DNA from: Enteroscipio rubneri
GTDB taxonomy: Bacteria; Actinomycetota; Coriobacteriia; Coriobacteriales; Eggerthellaceae
NCBI RefSeq assembly: GCF_002899715.1
Contig: NZ_PPEK01000001.1
Span: forward strand, 248,001-312,000
Direction: 5' to 3'
Length of the DNA: 64,000 nucleotides
Below the pieces are notes generated by a model. The model worked only from the letters and a program-made list of their open reading frames with translations. It did not search any database and was not told the origin of the DNA. Positions within the stretch are counted from its first letter, which is position 1. The number at the start of each line of letters is the position of its first letter. Positions 16,365 to 24,626 of this stretch are shown here, piece by piece. The position numbers were made by a program, and so were the translations under genes.

Positions 16365-16496
16365 AAAATGAGATCGGCCCGGGGAGAGGGGAGCTCCACC
16401 GGGCCACAAGGAGGGGATGTGCGGTGTCGTAACACCGCTTCTGCTTTAAGGGGTAAGCAGAAACAAACTGAAAGGAGGGGATTCTTTCGTTTGCTG
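16365..16496 (-). ncRNA. Candidate structured small RNA, copy A (C-rich loops)
   Basis: A TATACT -10 box (16507-16502, minus strand) is followed by about 130 bases that fold into four or five hairpins. Hairpin 1 is GAAAG/CTTTC with loop AATCCCCTC. Hairpin 2 is TTCTGCTT/AAGCAGAA with loop ACCCCTTA. Hairpin 3 is GCGGTGT/ACACCGC with tetraloop TACG. A short CACA/TGTG hairpin has loop TCCCCTCCT. A terminator GGCCCGG/CCGGGCC follows, leading into GATCTCATTTT. A second copy at 19482-19601 keeps the same order. Hairpin 3 is GCGACGC/GCGTCGC with TTCG there, so base pairs covary while a UNCG loop is kept, which also fixes the strand. The C-rich loops resemble the anti-SD CCUCCUUU of 16S rRNA. The function is probably post-transcriptional; it is not a family I recognise. 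Confidence 0.7.
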
Positions 16497-16501
16497 TAGC
16501 C

Positions 16502-16507
16502 AGTATA
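16502..16507 (-). promoter_or_regulatory. -10 box of small RNA copy A
   Basis: TATACT on the minus strand is followed by GGCTACAGCA; copy B has TATACT followed by ACAGCA. The region just upstream (GTCAA versus GTGAA) is also similar between copies. No consensus -35 is seen. The 305-base stretch from 16497 to 16801 holds no gene besides this promoter. Confidence 0.5.
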
Positions 16508-16801
16508 AAGCTTGACATTGCAGATGATATGTGCAAGCCATGCATGTTTTGTGAATTGCGGGGCTTGAAAGTAACAAATAGGTAAATTCCGGTATCACTG
16601 CAAAGCCGCTGATCGATTGGGCAAATAGAAACAATCGGCACCGTCGATTGAACGCGACATCCACGGTGAACGGGAAGGAGCCAGGACGGGATCGGCAAAA
16701 GAAGCGAGCGGCATCAAACCTTCGAAGCGCCAGTGCTTTTCAAAAAAGAGGCGTCGTTTCAGGACGGGTTGAGCGCGTGGCGGCTTTGCGCATTCGGGCA
16801 T

Positions 16802-18091
16802 TCAGGCGCCCAGCGTACCGCGGGCGTTCCACAGCGCCTTGGCGATGCCGGACACGAAGGCGTCGTTTGTCTCGCTCTCGGGAACGTCGGTCATGATGGT
16901 CATCAGATAGGCCCGATCGCCCTCGACGATGATGCCGGCATCGATGGTGGCGTTCGTATCCTCTCCGCTGATCCAGCCGGCCTTGTCATACACCGTTATA
17001 GGCTCGCTCGGCTCTTCGATGGCGATGCTGTAAGCTTCGTAGGCGCTATCGGCTGCGGAGAGCACGCGCTCTGCTCCCTGCGAGCTTTCGTCGATCGAGA
17101 TTGCAATTTCAGCCCCGTCTTCCTTCGGCGCGACGGCATCCCTAATCATGGAGCGCTCCGTGCTGCCCAGGAGCTGCTGCGCCCACTCCACGATCTCAGG
17201 ATCGCCTGACTCGAGGTACTGGTACGCGTTCATCCAGAGTTTGAGCGAGTCGCGCGGCGTGTAATGGGGAAACGCGGTGTCGTTGGCAAGGCTCGGATCG
17301 ACGTTCAGGTTCGAAAGCCAATGCTCGAGGCTGACCGAGCCGTATCCGTCGCATGCCCGGCGGAGCCGATAATACGACGTATTGTCGGACCAGGTGATGG
17401 TGTCGGCGGCAAGCTGGTCGATGGAGGAGATGGATCGGTTTCCCGGTTCGAGAACCTCCTGGCATGCGTAGATGAAGAACGGTCCCTTGAACGACGAGGC
17501 GCCGTACAGTTCGGCATCGATATTGTACGCGTAGCCGCTGCCTGTTTGCAGATCGAAGAAGCAGAACCCGACGGTGCGCTCATTGTAGGAGAAGGGAAGG
17601 AGCGCCGCTTCGAGAGAGATATGCTGGCCGGGCTCAAGCGAAGGGGTATGACCCGTGCCTTCGGCTGCAAGGGAGAATCCTGTTATGTTCGTGCCGGGAT
17701 CTGCAATGGCGTCGAGGCTCTCGATAGAGGGCGCGTATTCGGCAGTCGAAGCGGGCTCGCTTTGCGCATCCTCCTCTTCGCTCGAGAAAAGCGGGCCGAC
17801 CAAGCCGCTTTGGTCTGCCGCGGCGCTTTCTGCCGAGAGCAAGACTCCTGGGACGACGAAGACACCCAATACGACGACGAGCGCGCCGACGGCAGCAAGC
17901 GCGAGGGGCCGAGGTATGCGCGACCAAAAGGAGGCCGTCTGGTGCGAACCGATGTATACCGGTGCGGCGCCCATCGGCCGCATCGAGACACGTGGGAGCT
18001 CGCCGCGCACCCGACGCGGGCGGCGCATATTCGCATGTGGGGTTCGCATGTCCCGCCTGGAAGAGAATCCTGATGTCGTTTTGTCACGCAT
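16802..18091 (-). CDS. Exported serine hydrolase of the beta-lactamase/D,D-peptidase fold
   Basis: This is a protein of about 429 residues with a basic cytoplasmic N-terminus, one TM/signal-anchor helix (about 64-86), a low-complexity acidic linker and an extracellular domain. That domain shows the three landmarks of class A beta-lactamase-like enzymes: S-S-F-K (SxxK, catalytic Ser and Lys), S-D-N (W-S-D-N-T) and a KTG-like D-K-A-G-W near the C-terminus. Such proteins cleave beta-lactams or act on peptidoglycan stem peptides. Replacement of KTG by KAG makes classical beta-lactamase activity uncertain. The start is not secure: ATG 18091 lies close behind a TGCTACC -10-like sequence and has no SD, so the mRNA may be leaderless; ATG 18052 is an alternative. 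It is monocistronic on the minus strand. Confidence 0.7.
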   Translation of the reverse strand: MRDKTTSGFSSRRDMRTPHANMRRPRRVRGELPRVSMRPMGAAPVYIGSHQTASFWSRIPRPLALAAVGALVVVLGVFVVPGVLLSAESAAADQSGLVGPLFSSEEEDAQSEPASTAEYAPSIESLDAIADPGTNITGFSLAAEGTGHTPSLEPGQHISLEAALLPFSYNERTVGFCFFDLQTGSGYAYNIDAELYGASSFKGPFFIYACQEVLEPGNRSISSIDQLAADTITWSDNTSYYRLRRACDGYGSVSLEHWLSNLNVDPSLANDTAFPHYTPRDSLKLWMNAYQYLESGDPEIVEWAQQLLGSTERSMIRDAVAPKEDGAEIAISIDESSQGAERVLSAADSAYEAYSIAIEEPSEPITVYDKAGWISGEDTNATIDAGIIVEGDRAYLMTIMTDVPESETNDAFVSGIAKALWNARGTLGA

Positions 18092-18207
18092 GCGTACACG
18101 GTAGCATGCATATTTGCGATAATGCAACGGTTCGGAAGCCGAACGGCTCAAACCGCCCGCTCGATCCGATGGTTGGTCGGCGATTCCAGCCCGAATGAGG
18201 GCGGCGG

Positions 18208-19344
18208 CTACGAAGCGCCTGCGTGCGCCTGTTCGTCGTCGCATGGCGCGTCGCACGCGATGCCTGCGGCTATGGGCACATGCGCCTCTGCCGCCGCTGC
18301 ATTCTCCAGATCGCGTGCGCCTCTGCGCAGATACGCGCGCAGCGCCCCAAGTGCCGCCGTCTGCTCGGGGGCAAGCCGGCCGCTTGCGCGGTTCCGCTTG
18401 ACGCTCGCCCAAAGCAAACCCAGGAAACGCGCTACGACGACGGAGATGATGGCGGTTGCCAGCAGCAGCTGCACGCCGGCGAGCTGCTGCGCCGCCCAGG
18501 CTGCGCCCGAGTATCCGGCGGCGGCGAAAGCGGACGCGAACCGGTCGGTCGCCAGCAGCCCCACGGCCATGGGGAACGTCATGCCCGCATACCCCGGATG
18601 AAACGCGACTGAGAAAAACTTCGGCAGCTTGGCCACGACGTACACGAGCGATGCGGCGACGCAGGCGAACAGCGCTGCCACGATCGGCAGACACGGTTCT
18701 GTGAACGCGTTCACGTACGAGACCAGGCACATACTGCACGGCCCGAGCATGATGGCCTGCGAATGCATTGCAGCTTCAGCGACTTCGCAGCGTCTCATGC
18801 GCCACAGCATGAACGGCGTCACCGCCAGATAGATGCCGATGCCCCAGACCACGATTCCGGCTGCAAGCGGTTCGGGCATGAACGCCATCCCTGCAACCGT
18901 GGATACCATGACGCCGTTCGTGGTGACGTACCAGCTGGGCATGAACGTCTTCCATTCGAAGCGCTTCACGAAGAAGCGCACGAAGAACACCGCCACATGG
19001 GCGAACAGGAGCGCCAGCATCGCGAAGAACACGATCTTGAACGCCGTCCAGGCGCCGGGTGCTATGCTCGCCCCGTAGGCGCACAGCACCATAACGAGCA
19101 TAGGGAGGGTGGGGTAGAGCGCGGCGAGCATGGGGTTTGCGTACTCGGCCGCCACGACGCTTTTCAGATGGAACGCGATTTTCAGGCAGTATGCCAACGC
19201 GACGACGGCCGCAGCCAGTGCGGCGACTGCGTGCACGAGCGGGAAGCCGAGCGAGTCGTAATATCCGCTCAGCACGAGCAGGCCGAGCGTGGCCGGAACC
19301 GCCGGCAGCGGCAGCCGGGAGACGGCTTCCTGTATGTTCGTCAT
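18208..19344 (-). CDS. TDT-family (TehA/SLAC1-like) membrane transporter
   Basis: This is a 378-residue membrane protein with about ten TM helices. It resembles the tellurite-resistance/dicarboxylate transporter (TDT) family, whose members include the anion channel TehA and C4-dicarboxylate or sulfite exporters. Helix-rich blocks are separated by short loops, with an Arg-rich loop around 190 (R-M-R-R-C-E). An extra cytoplasmic tail of about 50 residues is rich in Ala, Arg and acidic residues. GAGGAGG lies eight bases before ATG 19344, and a TACTAT -10 box is found 35 bases upstream. The transported ion or acid cannot be told from sequence. The gene lies directly downstream of small RNA copy B, just as the dehydrogenase lies downstream of copy A. 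Confidence 0.75.
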   Translation of the reverse strand: MTNIQEAVSRLPLPAVPATLGLLVLSGYYDSLGFPLVHAVAALAAAVVALAYCLKIAFHLKSVVAAEYANPMLAALYPTLPMLVMVLCAYGASIAPGAWTAFKIVFFAMLALLFAHVAVFFVRFFVKRFEWKTFMPSWYVTTNGVMVSTVAGMAFMPEPLAAGIVVWGIGIYLAVTPFMLWRMRRCEVAEAAMHSQAIMLGPCSMCLVSYVNAFTEPCLPIVAALFACVAASLVYVVAKLPKFFSVAFHPGYAGMTFPMAVGLLATDRFASAFAAAGYSGAAWAAQQLAGVQLLLATAIISVVVARFLGLLWASVKRNRASGRLAPEQTAALGALRAYLRRGARDLENAAAAEAHVPIAAGIACDAPCDDEQAHAGAS

Positions 19345-19377
19345 AAACCCTCCTCAACGCTGCTCTGTCATTCGCTC

Positions 19378-19383
19378 ATAGTA
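19378..19383 (-). promoter_or_regulatory. -10 box of the TDT transporter gene
   Basis: On the minus strand GTGTACTATG contains the hexamer TACTAT (19383-19378). It lies between the terminator of small RNA copy B and the transporter start, indicating separate transcription. Confidence 0.45.
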
Positions 19384-19481
19384 CACCCGGCAGTTCCGCT
19401 GCGCGGCGGAACGGCCGAGAAGCTTAGGCGCGCGTTCGCCCGCAAGCTCGCAGCGGGGATGCGGAATCGCATATGCGGAGA

Positions 19482-19601
19482 TAAAAGAACGGCCCGGGGA
19501 GAGGGGAACTCCGCCGGGCCACAAGGAGGGGGTGCGACGCCGAAGCGTCGCTTCTGCTTGTACAGCAGGCAATCGAAGGGAGGGGGAGTCGTTCGACTGC
19601 A
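19482..19601 (-). ncRNA. Candidate structured small RNA, copy B (C-rich loops)
   Basis: This is a paralogue of the RNA at 16365-16496, same strand and same order of elements. After TATACT (19613-19608) come four elements. Hairpin 1 is TCGAA/TTCGA with a loop containing CTCCCCCTCCC. Hairpin 2 is CTGCT/AGCAG. Hairpin 3 is GCGACGC/GCGTCGC closed by the TTCG tetraloop. A CAC/GTG hairpin has loop CCCCTCCTT. A terminator GGCCCGG/CCGGGCC follows, leading into GTTCTTTTATC. The segment from CTCCTTGTGGCCCGG through CCCCGGGCCG is almost identical to copy A, while hairpins 1-3 differ in sequence but keep their pairing. Conservation of structure over sequence is strong evidence for a functional RNA. No open reading frame of note occurs in it. 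Confidence 0.7.
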
Positions 19602-19846
19602 TGCTGTAGTATAGAAGTTCACGTTGGAAAACCTATGATCGCCCCATGTGCGTCTTGTGTAACGGGGCCGAACCGTCGGTGAGCGAGAGCGGAATCGCCG
19701 CCGGCGCATGAGCCCCGCCTTGGAGATGGTGCGCAGCGCGATTGCGGTTCTCGAACCCATGCCGAGCTTGGTTCGCGGGCTCTTGTCGAAAGGGCGCGCG
19801 CTGCTTCGTTCTTTTGGTATGATGTCAGCCGAGGAAAGGATTGGAT

Positions 19847-20746
19847 ATGCCCGATATCGCGCTGCGCTTCCACAAGGATATGCTCGTGCTGTCCCCACCC
19901 ATCGAGCCGGTTCTGCGTCGGCAGGGCTTCGACCTCGAGCAGGGTTTGGAGTTCGCGAGCCTCGTCGAGCCCGAGACCATACGCGATGCGCTGCGCCTGA
20001 GCGTGCTCGCGGGCGTGCAGTGCGTGGTGACGAATACGTCAGGCATGACAAAAGCGCGCCTTGCGCATCAGGGCATGGAGGATCGCTCTGCCGAGCTTCT
20101 GGATGCTGCTCTGGCTGCGGCGCGCCAGGCGTCCCCGCAGCACGTTCTCGTCGAGGTCGGACCATGCGGCCTGCCGCTCGATGCTTCCAGCAAGCACTCC
20201 CTGAACGAGCATCGCGGCCAGTACGCGCACATTGCGCGGCTCTGCGCCGATCGGGAGCTCGACGCGATCTTCCTCAACGGGTTCGGAAATCCGATCGATC
20301 TGAAATGCGCCCTGATGGGCATACGCCAGGCGAGCGATGTTCCCGTGTTCGCCTCGGTCGACGTCGATGCGGACGGGCGGCTGGCCGACGGACGCCATTC
20401 GTTCGAGGATGCGCTCGACGTCATGCTCGATTGCGGCGCAAGTGTGGCCGGCTTCGCAACCCCTGCGCCTCTTGAGCAGGCGGCCCTTCTTGCCCGTAGA
20501 GCCTGCCAGGCGGGCGAACTGCCCGTGCTCGCCCAGCTGATCGTGGCGAAGGACGACCCGAGACAAGGTCGTCCTGTCCCTGCGAATCCCTATTATTGCC
20601 CCGACGTCCTCGTCGATGCGAGCGTTCGGCTGCGCGCGGAGGGCGTCCAGTTTCTGCGGGCGTCCGGTGCGGCGACGCCGGCCTACGCTGGTGCTCTGGC
20701 GATTGCGAGCGAAGGCCTGGACGTCATCCGCTGCGACGGGGAATAG
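19847..20746 (+). CDS. Homocysteine S-methyltransferase-like TIM-barrel protein
   Basis: This is a 299-residue protein resembling the homocysteine-binding domain found in MetH, MmuM and BHMT. The alpha/beta-barrel pattern shows V-V-T-N-T-S-G-M-T (about 62-70, the T-N-T motif) and V-E-V-G-P-C-G near 104. The family usually binds zinc through one Cys after the sixth strand and a C-terminal GGCC. Here the corresponding C-terminal segment reads A-S-G-A-A-T-P, so the Cys pair is absent. It may have lost methyltransferase chemistry or bind substrate without zinc. The start is ATG 19847, six bases after GAGGAAAGGA; TTG 19841 is in frame but unlikely. A 89-residue protein follows after three bases and is probably translated with it. 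Confidence 0.65.
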   Translation: MPDIALRFHKDMLVLSPPIEPVLRRQGFDLEQGLEFASLVEPETIRDALRLSVLAGVQCVVTNTSGMTKARLAHQGMEDRSAELLDAALAAARQASPQHVLVEVGPCGLPLDASSKHSLNEHRGQYAHIARLCADRELDAIFLNGFGNPIDLKCALMGIRQASDVPVFASVDVDADGRLADGRHSFEDALDVMLDCGASVAGFATPAPLEQAALLARRACQAGELPVLAQLIVAKDDPRQGRPVPANPYYCPDVLVDASVRLRAEGVQFLRASGAATPAYAGALAIASEGLDVIRCDGE

Positions 20747-20749
20747 CCT

Positions 20750-21019
20750 ATGGCCCCCTCGCATACGAACACGACGCGCAGTCCCCAGTACGGAGCCATG
20801 CAGGGCGTTGTCGACTCCCTGTTCGCCGATGCTGACGTCAAGGCTGTTCGCCGACTGGACGTCGTGCTGGCTGCCGAGGCCAGCGATATGCCCGACGATT
20901 TGATGGAGATCGTCAAGCTGCTGCCCCCCGGTTCCTACACGCGCCAGCGGTTGTGCGATCAACTGAATTCGTCCATCGGCGGTCACGCCTGGGGCCAGGT
21001 TTACGGCACGGTAGAATAG
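20750..21019 (+). CDS. Hypothetical 89-residue protein downstream of methyltransferase-like gene
   Basis: This is a small soluble protein with predicted helices. It contains V-V-D-S-L-F-A-D-A-D-V-K-A and ends with a segment rich in small residues (G-G-H-A-W-G-Q-V-Y-G). No TM helix, signal or known motif is seen. ATG 20750 lies three bases after the preceding stop codon, so translation is probably coupled even though the SD is weak. Function unknown. The tight linkage suggests that it works with the homocysteine methyltransferase-like protein. Confidence 0.6.
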   Translation: MAPSHTNTTRSPQYGAMQGVVDSLFADADVKAVRRLDVVLAAEASDMPDDLMEIVKLLPPGSYTRQRLCDQLNSSIGGHAWGQVYGTVE

Positions 21020-21349
21020 GCGGTTGCGTGGTCTGCGCGGTCGCGTAACGCGAGCGTGACGTCGCGCCAACATCGCGTTGTCGGGCATGTGGAGTATCGA
21101 TGAAGCGCGCGGCGTTTCTCGAATAAACCGAAGTGTGGCGCGATTTCAACCCTTGCGTTCTTTTTTTCTGCTGCGTACTATATCTTCACGCTATGAGCGG
21201 TGAACACCACAACATATTGTGGAAATGCAGCGTACTGCCGGTGGAAAATCTGGGTATAACGAGAGTGAATCCACTGTTCACGCCAATAAAAGACAAACCG
21301 AAGCCATACCGAAGAACAGCGTCCAGCACACACGAGGAAGGAACGGCGC
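21020..21349. other. Regulatory gap upstream of nrdD
   Basis: These 330 bases hold no convincing gene. Composition drops in G+C near 21150-21300, as expected of a promoter region, and two NrdR-like boxes occur at 21175-21190 and 21207-21222. Confidence 0.5.
21175..21222 (+). promoter_or_regulatory. Pair of probable NrdR boxes
   Basis: The 16-base site CCACAACATATTGTGG (21207-21222) matches the NrdR consensus ACACWATATWTWGTGT at nearly all positions. Exactly 32 bases upstream lies a weaker partner, GTACTATATCTTCACG (21175-21190). NrdR boxes normally come in pairs about three helical turns apart and bind the ATP/dATP-sensing repressor of ribonucleotide reductase genes. Their position 128 bases before nrdD supports this. 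Confidence 0.65.
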
Positions 21350-23695
21350 ATGGTCACGACCATCATCAAGCGCGACGGCCGCACAGCAGAATTCAACCAG
21401 GAGAAAATCGCCGAGGCGGTCGAAAAGGCGTTCCAGGCGTGTGGCGCCATGCAGGATCGGGCCGCGGCTGAAGGCATTGCGCAGCAGGTTGTGCAGAAAC
21501 TCGACGACGGCGCCATCGAGGGCATCCCGACGGTCGAGGGCGTGCAGGATCTGGTGGAGGAAACACTCATCGAGTCCGGCTTCGTGCAGACGGCCAAAGC
21601 CTACATCCTCTACCGCGCCGAGCGCAGCCGCGCCCGCGATGTGAACAGCCGTCTCATCCAAACGCTCAAGGACATCACGTTCTCTAAGGCGTCGGACTCC
21701 GATATGAAGCGCGAGAACGCCAACATCGACGCCGACACCGCCATGGGCACCATGCTCAAGTACGGCTCCGAGTCGGCCAAGCAGTTCTACGAGATGTGCG
21801 TCATCGACCCGAAGTTCGCCCGCGCCCACCGCGAGGGCGACATCCACATCCACGACATGGACTTCTATACGCTCACCACCACGTGCTGCCAGATCGAGCT
21901 GCGCAAGCTGTTCAAGGGCGGCTTCTCCACGGGCCACGGCGTCCTGCGCGAACCCAACGACATCGCCAGCTACGCGGCGCTTGCGTGCATCGCCATCCAG
22001 AGCAACCAGAATGACCAGCACGGCGGTCAATCTATCTGCGATTTCGACTACGGCCTGGCCGAGGGAGTGCGCAAGACGTACCGTCGCCTGTTCAAGAAAC
22101 ATCTGGCCGAGGCGCTCGACCTGCTCGCAGATCTCGATGATTCGCGCGCGTTCGCCCAGGATACGCTCGAGCGCGTCGAGAACGCCACGGGCGCGTGGGC
22201 GAGCCTCGAATTGGACGAAGGTTTCGAAGCGAATCTTCGCGCCGAGTTGGCGGATGCCGGCATTCCGGGGGATATTGCCGACAAGTCGCTGGCCTATGCC
22301 GTAAAATGCGCCTTCGTCGATACGGACCGCACGACGTTCCAGTCCATGGAGGCGCTCGTGCACAATCTGAACACCATGCATTCTCGGGCTGGCGCGCAGA
22401 CGCCGTTCAGCTCGGTGAACTACGGCATGGACACGAGCCCCGAGGGCCGCATGGTGGTGAAGAACATGCTGCTGGCCACCGAGGAGGGCCTCGGTTCCGG
22501 CGAAACGCCCATCTTCCCCGTGCAGATCTTCCGCGTGAAGGAGGGCGTGAACTACAATCCCGAGGATCCGAACTACGACCTGTTTAAGCTGGCCATGCAC
22601 TGCTCGGCGAAGCGCCTGTTCCCCAATTTCAGTTTTCTGGACGCGCCGTTTAACGTGCAGTACTACAAGGGCACGCCCGAGACCGAGATCGCCTACATGG
22701 GCTGCCGCACGCGCGTCATGGGCAACGTGTACGATCCTGACCGCGAGGTCACGCCCGGTCGCGGCAACTTGAGCTTCACATCCATCAATCTGCCGCGGCT
22801 GGCCATTCGCTCGAAGGGAGACCTCGACCTGTTCTTCGACCTGCTGGACGCAAAGCTCGCGCTCACGGTGGGGCAGCTCGACGAGCGCTTCGAGATACAG
22901 GCGCGTAAGAAGGTGTACAACGCCCCCTTCCTCATGGGCCAGGGCGTGTGGATCGACTCGGAACAGCTGGCTCCCAATGACGAGCAGCGCGAAGTGCTCA
23001 AGCACGGTACGCTCTCGCTTGGATTCATCGGTCTGGCGGAGACGCTCGTGGCGCTGACCGGCCAGCATCACGGGGAGTCCAAGGCATCACAGAACCTGGG
23101 GCTTGAGATCATCGGGCATATGCGCGGCTATCTTGATCGCCTGTCGGCCGAGCGCGGCATGAACTACGGTCTGATCGCGACGCCGGCCGAAGGCCTGTCG
23201 GGCCGCTTCGTGCGCATGGACCGTGCGCGCTACGGTTCTATCCCTGGCGTGACCGACCGCGACTACTACACGAACGGCTTCCATGTGCCGGTGTACTACG
23301 ATATCAACGCGTTCGACAAGATCGAGATCGAGGCGCCGTACCATGCGCTCACGAACGCAGGCCATATCTCCTATGTCGAGCTCGATGGCGACCCGACCGA
23401 GAACCTTGAAGCGTTCGAAGCCGTTATCCGCCACATGAAGGAGAGCGGCATCGGCTACGGCTCGGTGAATCACCCGGTGGATCGCGACCCGGTGTGCGGC
23501 TACAACGGCATCATCGGCGATGTGTGCCCCAAGTGCGGCCGCACGGAGGAAGAGCACGGCGTGGCCTTCGAGCGCATCCGCCGCATCACCGGGTATCTGG
23601 TGGGCACCCTCGACCGCTTCAACGACGCCAAGCGCGCCGAAGAGGCCGACCGCGTGAAGCATTTCATCGCGTCGGCTGATCAGCAGACGCACTAA
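21350..23695 (+). CDS. nrdD: Anaerobic ribonucleoside-triphosphate reductase
   Basis: This is the 781-residue class III reductase that makes dNTPs without oxygen using a glycyl radical. An N-terminal ATP-cone (about 1-95, beginning V-T-T-I-I-K-R-D-G-R) senses ATP/dATP. The catalytic barrel contains H-I-H-D-M-D-F-Y and N-Q-N-D-Q-H-G-G-Q. Near the C-terminus are the zinc ribbon (C-G-Y-N-G and, after six residues, C-P-K-C-G) and the glycyl-radical site R-R-I-T-G-Y (Gly at about 748). AGGAAGGA precedes ATG 21350. NrdR-like boxes upstream suggest nucleotide-dependent control, and the activase NrdG follows after 215 bases. Length and motifs are complete. Confidence 0.96.
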   Translation: MVTTIIKRDGRTAEFNQEKIAEAVEKAFQACGAMQDRAAAEGIAQQVVQKLDDGAIEGIPTVEGVQDLVEETLIESGFVQTAKAYILYRAERSRARDVNSRLIQTLKDITFSKASDSDMKRENANIDADTAMGTMLKYGSESAKQFYEMCVIDPKFARAHREGDIHIHDMDFYTLTTTCCQIELRKLFKGGFSTGHGVLREPNDIASYAALACIAIQSNQNDQHGGQSICDFDYGLAEGVRKTYRRLFKKHLAEALDLLADLDDSRAFAQDTLERVENATGAWASLELDEGFEANLRAELADAGIPGDIADKSLAYAVKCAFVDTDRTTFQSMEALVHNLNTMHSRAGAQTPFSSVNYGMDTSPEGRMVVKNMLLATEEGLGSGETPIFPVQIFRVKEGVNYNPEDPNYDLFKLAMHCSAKRLFPNFSFLDAPFNVQYYKGTPETEIAYMGCRTRVMGNVYDPDREVTPGRGNLSFTSINLPRLAIRSKGDLDLFFDLLDAKLALTVGQLDERFEIQARKKVYNAPFLMGQGVWIDSEQLAPNDEQREVLKHGTLSLGFIGLAETLVALTGQHHGESKASQNLGLEIIGHMRGYLDRLSAERGMNYGLIATPAEGLSGRFVRMDRARYGSIPGVTDRDYYTNGFHVPVYYDINAFDKIEIEAPYHALTNAGHISYVELDGDPTENLEAFEAVIRHMKESGIGYGSVNHPVDRDPVCGYNGIIGDVCPKCGRTEEEHGVAFERIRRITGYLVGTLDRFNDAKRAEEADRVKHFIASADQQTH

Positions 23696-23738
23696 GCTTT
23701 CGGTTTCGTCGGCCTCCCGGCCACCGGAACCTGACGAC

Positions 23739-23756
23739 GCTGCGGCCGGCCGCAGC
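23739..23756. repeat. Perfect 18-base palindrome between nrdD and nrdG
   Basis: GCTGCGGCC followed by its exact complement GGCCGCAGC forms a perfect palindrome without a T-run. It could form a short hairpin that tunes nrdG expression relative to nrdD, or be chance in GC-rich DNA. Confidence 0.4.
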
Positions 23757-23910
23757 ACCCGATCCCGCGGCGATGACGAGGGCTCGCGTACCCGTTGTGC
23801 GCTTCGCCCTCGCTCTCCCCGCGATCTCGGGCGCCACGGCCGCCCTCGCCGACTCACTACGCCGACCCGTTCGATTATTATGCGCCTTTTGGGCGCATGC
23901 GAGGCTGCCC

Positions 23911-24537
23911 ATGACCACACCGACCACCATACGCCTCTACGGCACGGCCCCGGACTCCATCGTCGACGGGCCGGGGCTGCGCTACGCCGTGTTCGTGCAA
24001 GGCTGCTCGCATGCGTGCCCCGGGTGCCACAACCCCAACAGCCAGCCATGCGCGGGCGGCACGGTGCGCACGATTGAGGACGTAGCGGCCGACATCGCGG
24101 CGAACAAGCTCGCTCAGGGCGTGACTATCTCGGGCGGAGAACCGTTCGAACAGGCGGCTGCGTGTGCCGAGCTCGCCCGCCGCTGCCAAGCGATCGGCTT
24201 GAGCGTATGGACGTACTCGGGTTACGTCTATGAGCAGTTGGCGGCGCGTTCGTCGCAGTCCGAGCCCGGGGCGCCAGATGCGAGCCATGCCCCGCAATCT
24301 GCGGCCGACATCGCGGCGATGCTGCCTCATGTCGATCCTGCCGGCGCCGCCGGCTTGCTGGATGCCACCGACGTGCTTGTGGACGGCCCCTTCGTGCAGG
24401 CGCGCCACGCGTTCGACCTTGCATGGCGCGGTTCGTCCAACCAGCGTTTGATCGATGTTCCCGCCACGCGCCGTGCTGACCGCATCGTGCTTTGGGAGTC
24501 TCGAACGGTCCTGCCGCAGAAACCGCCTTCCTGGTAA
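23911..24537 (+). CDS. nrdG: Anaerobic ribonucleotide reductase activating protein
   Basis: This is the 208-residue radical-SAM enzyme that installs the glycyl radical on NrdD. The [4Fe-4S] motif C-S-H-A-C-P-G-C (CX3CX2C, about 28-35) is followed by the SAM-binding S-G-G-E-P (about 74-78). A roughly 35-residue Ala/Ser-rich insertion at about 110-145 makes it longer than the E. coli protein (154 residues). The start at ATG 23911 is chosen because the protein then begins with the family-typical T-I-R-L-Y-G; a longer frame reaches back to 23773. The SD is weak (GCGAGG). Confidence 0.92.
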   Translation: MTTPTTIRLYGTAPDSIVDGPGLRYAVFVQGCSHACPGCHNPNSQPCAGGTVRTIEDVAADIAANKLAQGVTISGGEPFEQAAACAELARRCQAIGLSVWTYSGYVYEQLAARSSQSEPGAPDASHAPQSAADIAAMLPHVDPAGAAGLLDATDVLVDGPFVQARHAFDLAWRGSSNQRLIDVPATRRADRIVLWESRTVLPQKPPSW

Positions 24538-24626
24538 AGCGAGCAGGGCCTGGTGCTCCGATCGCGGCGAAGCGATGCCCGCAGCGGCGCGACCGCGTTC
24601 GACAGGCCTCGTCGGTAACAAGCCTG

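Noticed and set aside
16365-16496. The small RNA as a riboswitch leader of the dehydrogenase
   Set aside because: A separate extended -10 promoter lies between its terminator and the gene, and copy B shows the same arrangement before an unrelated gene. Not fully excluded.
21278-23071. 597-codon minus-strand frame
   Set aside because: It is antisense to nrdD, whose motifs are complete on the plus strand.
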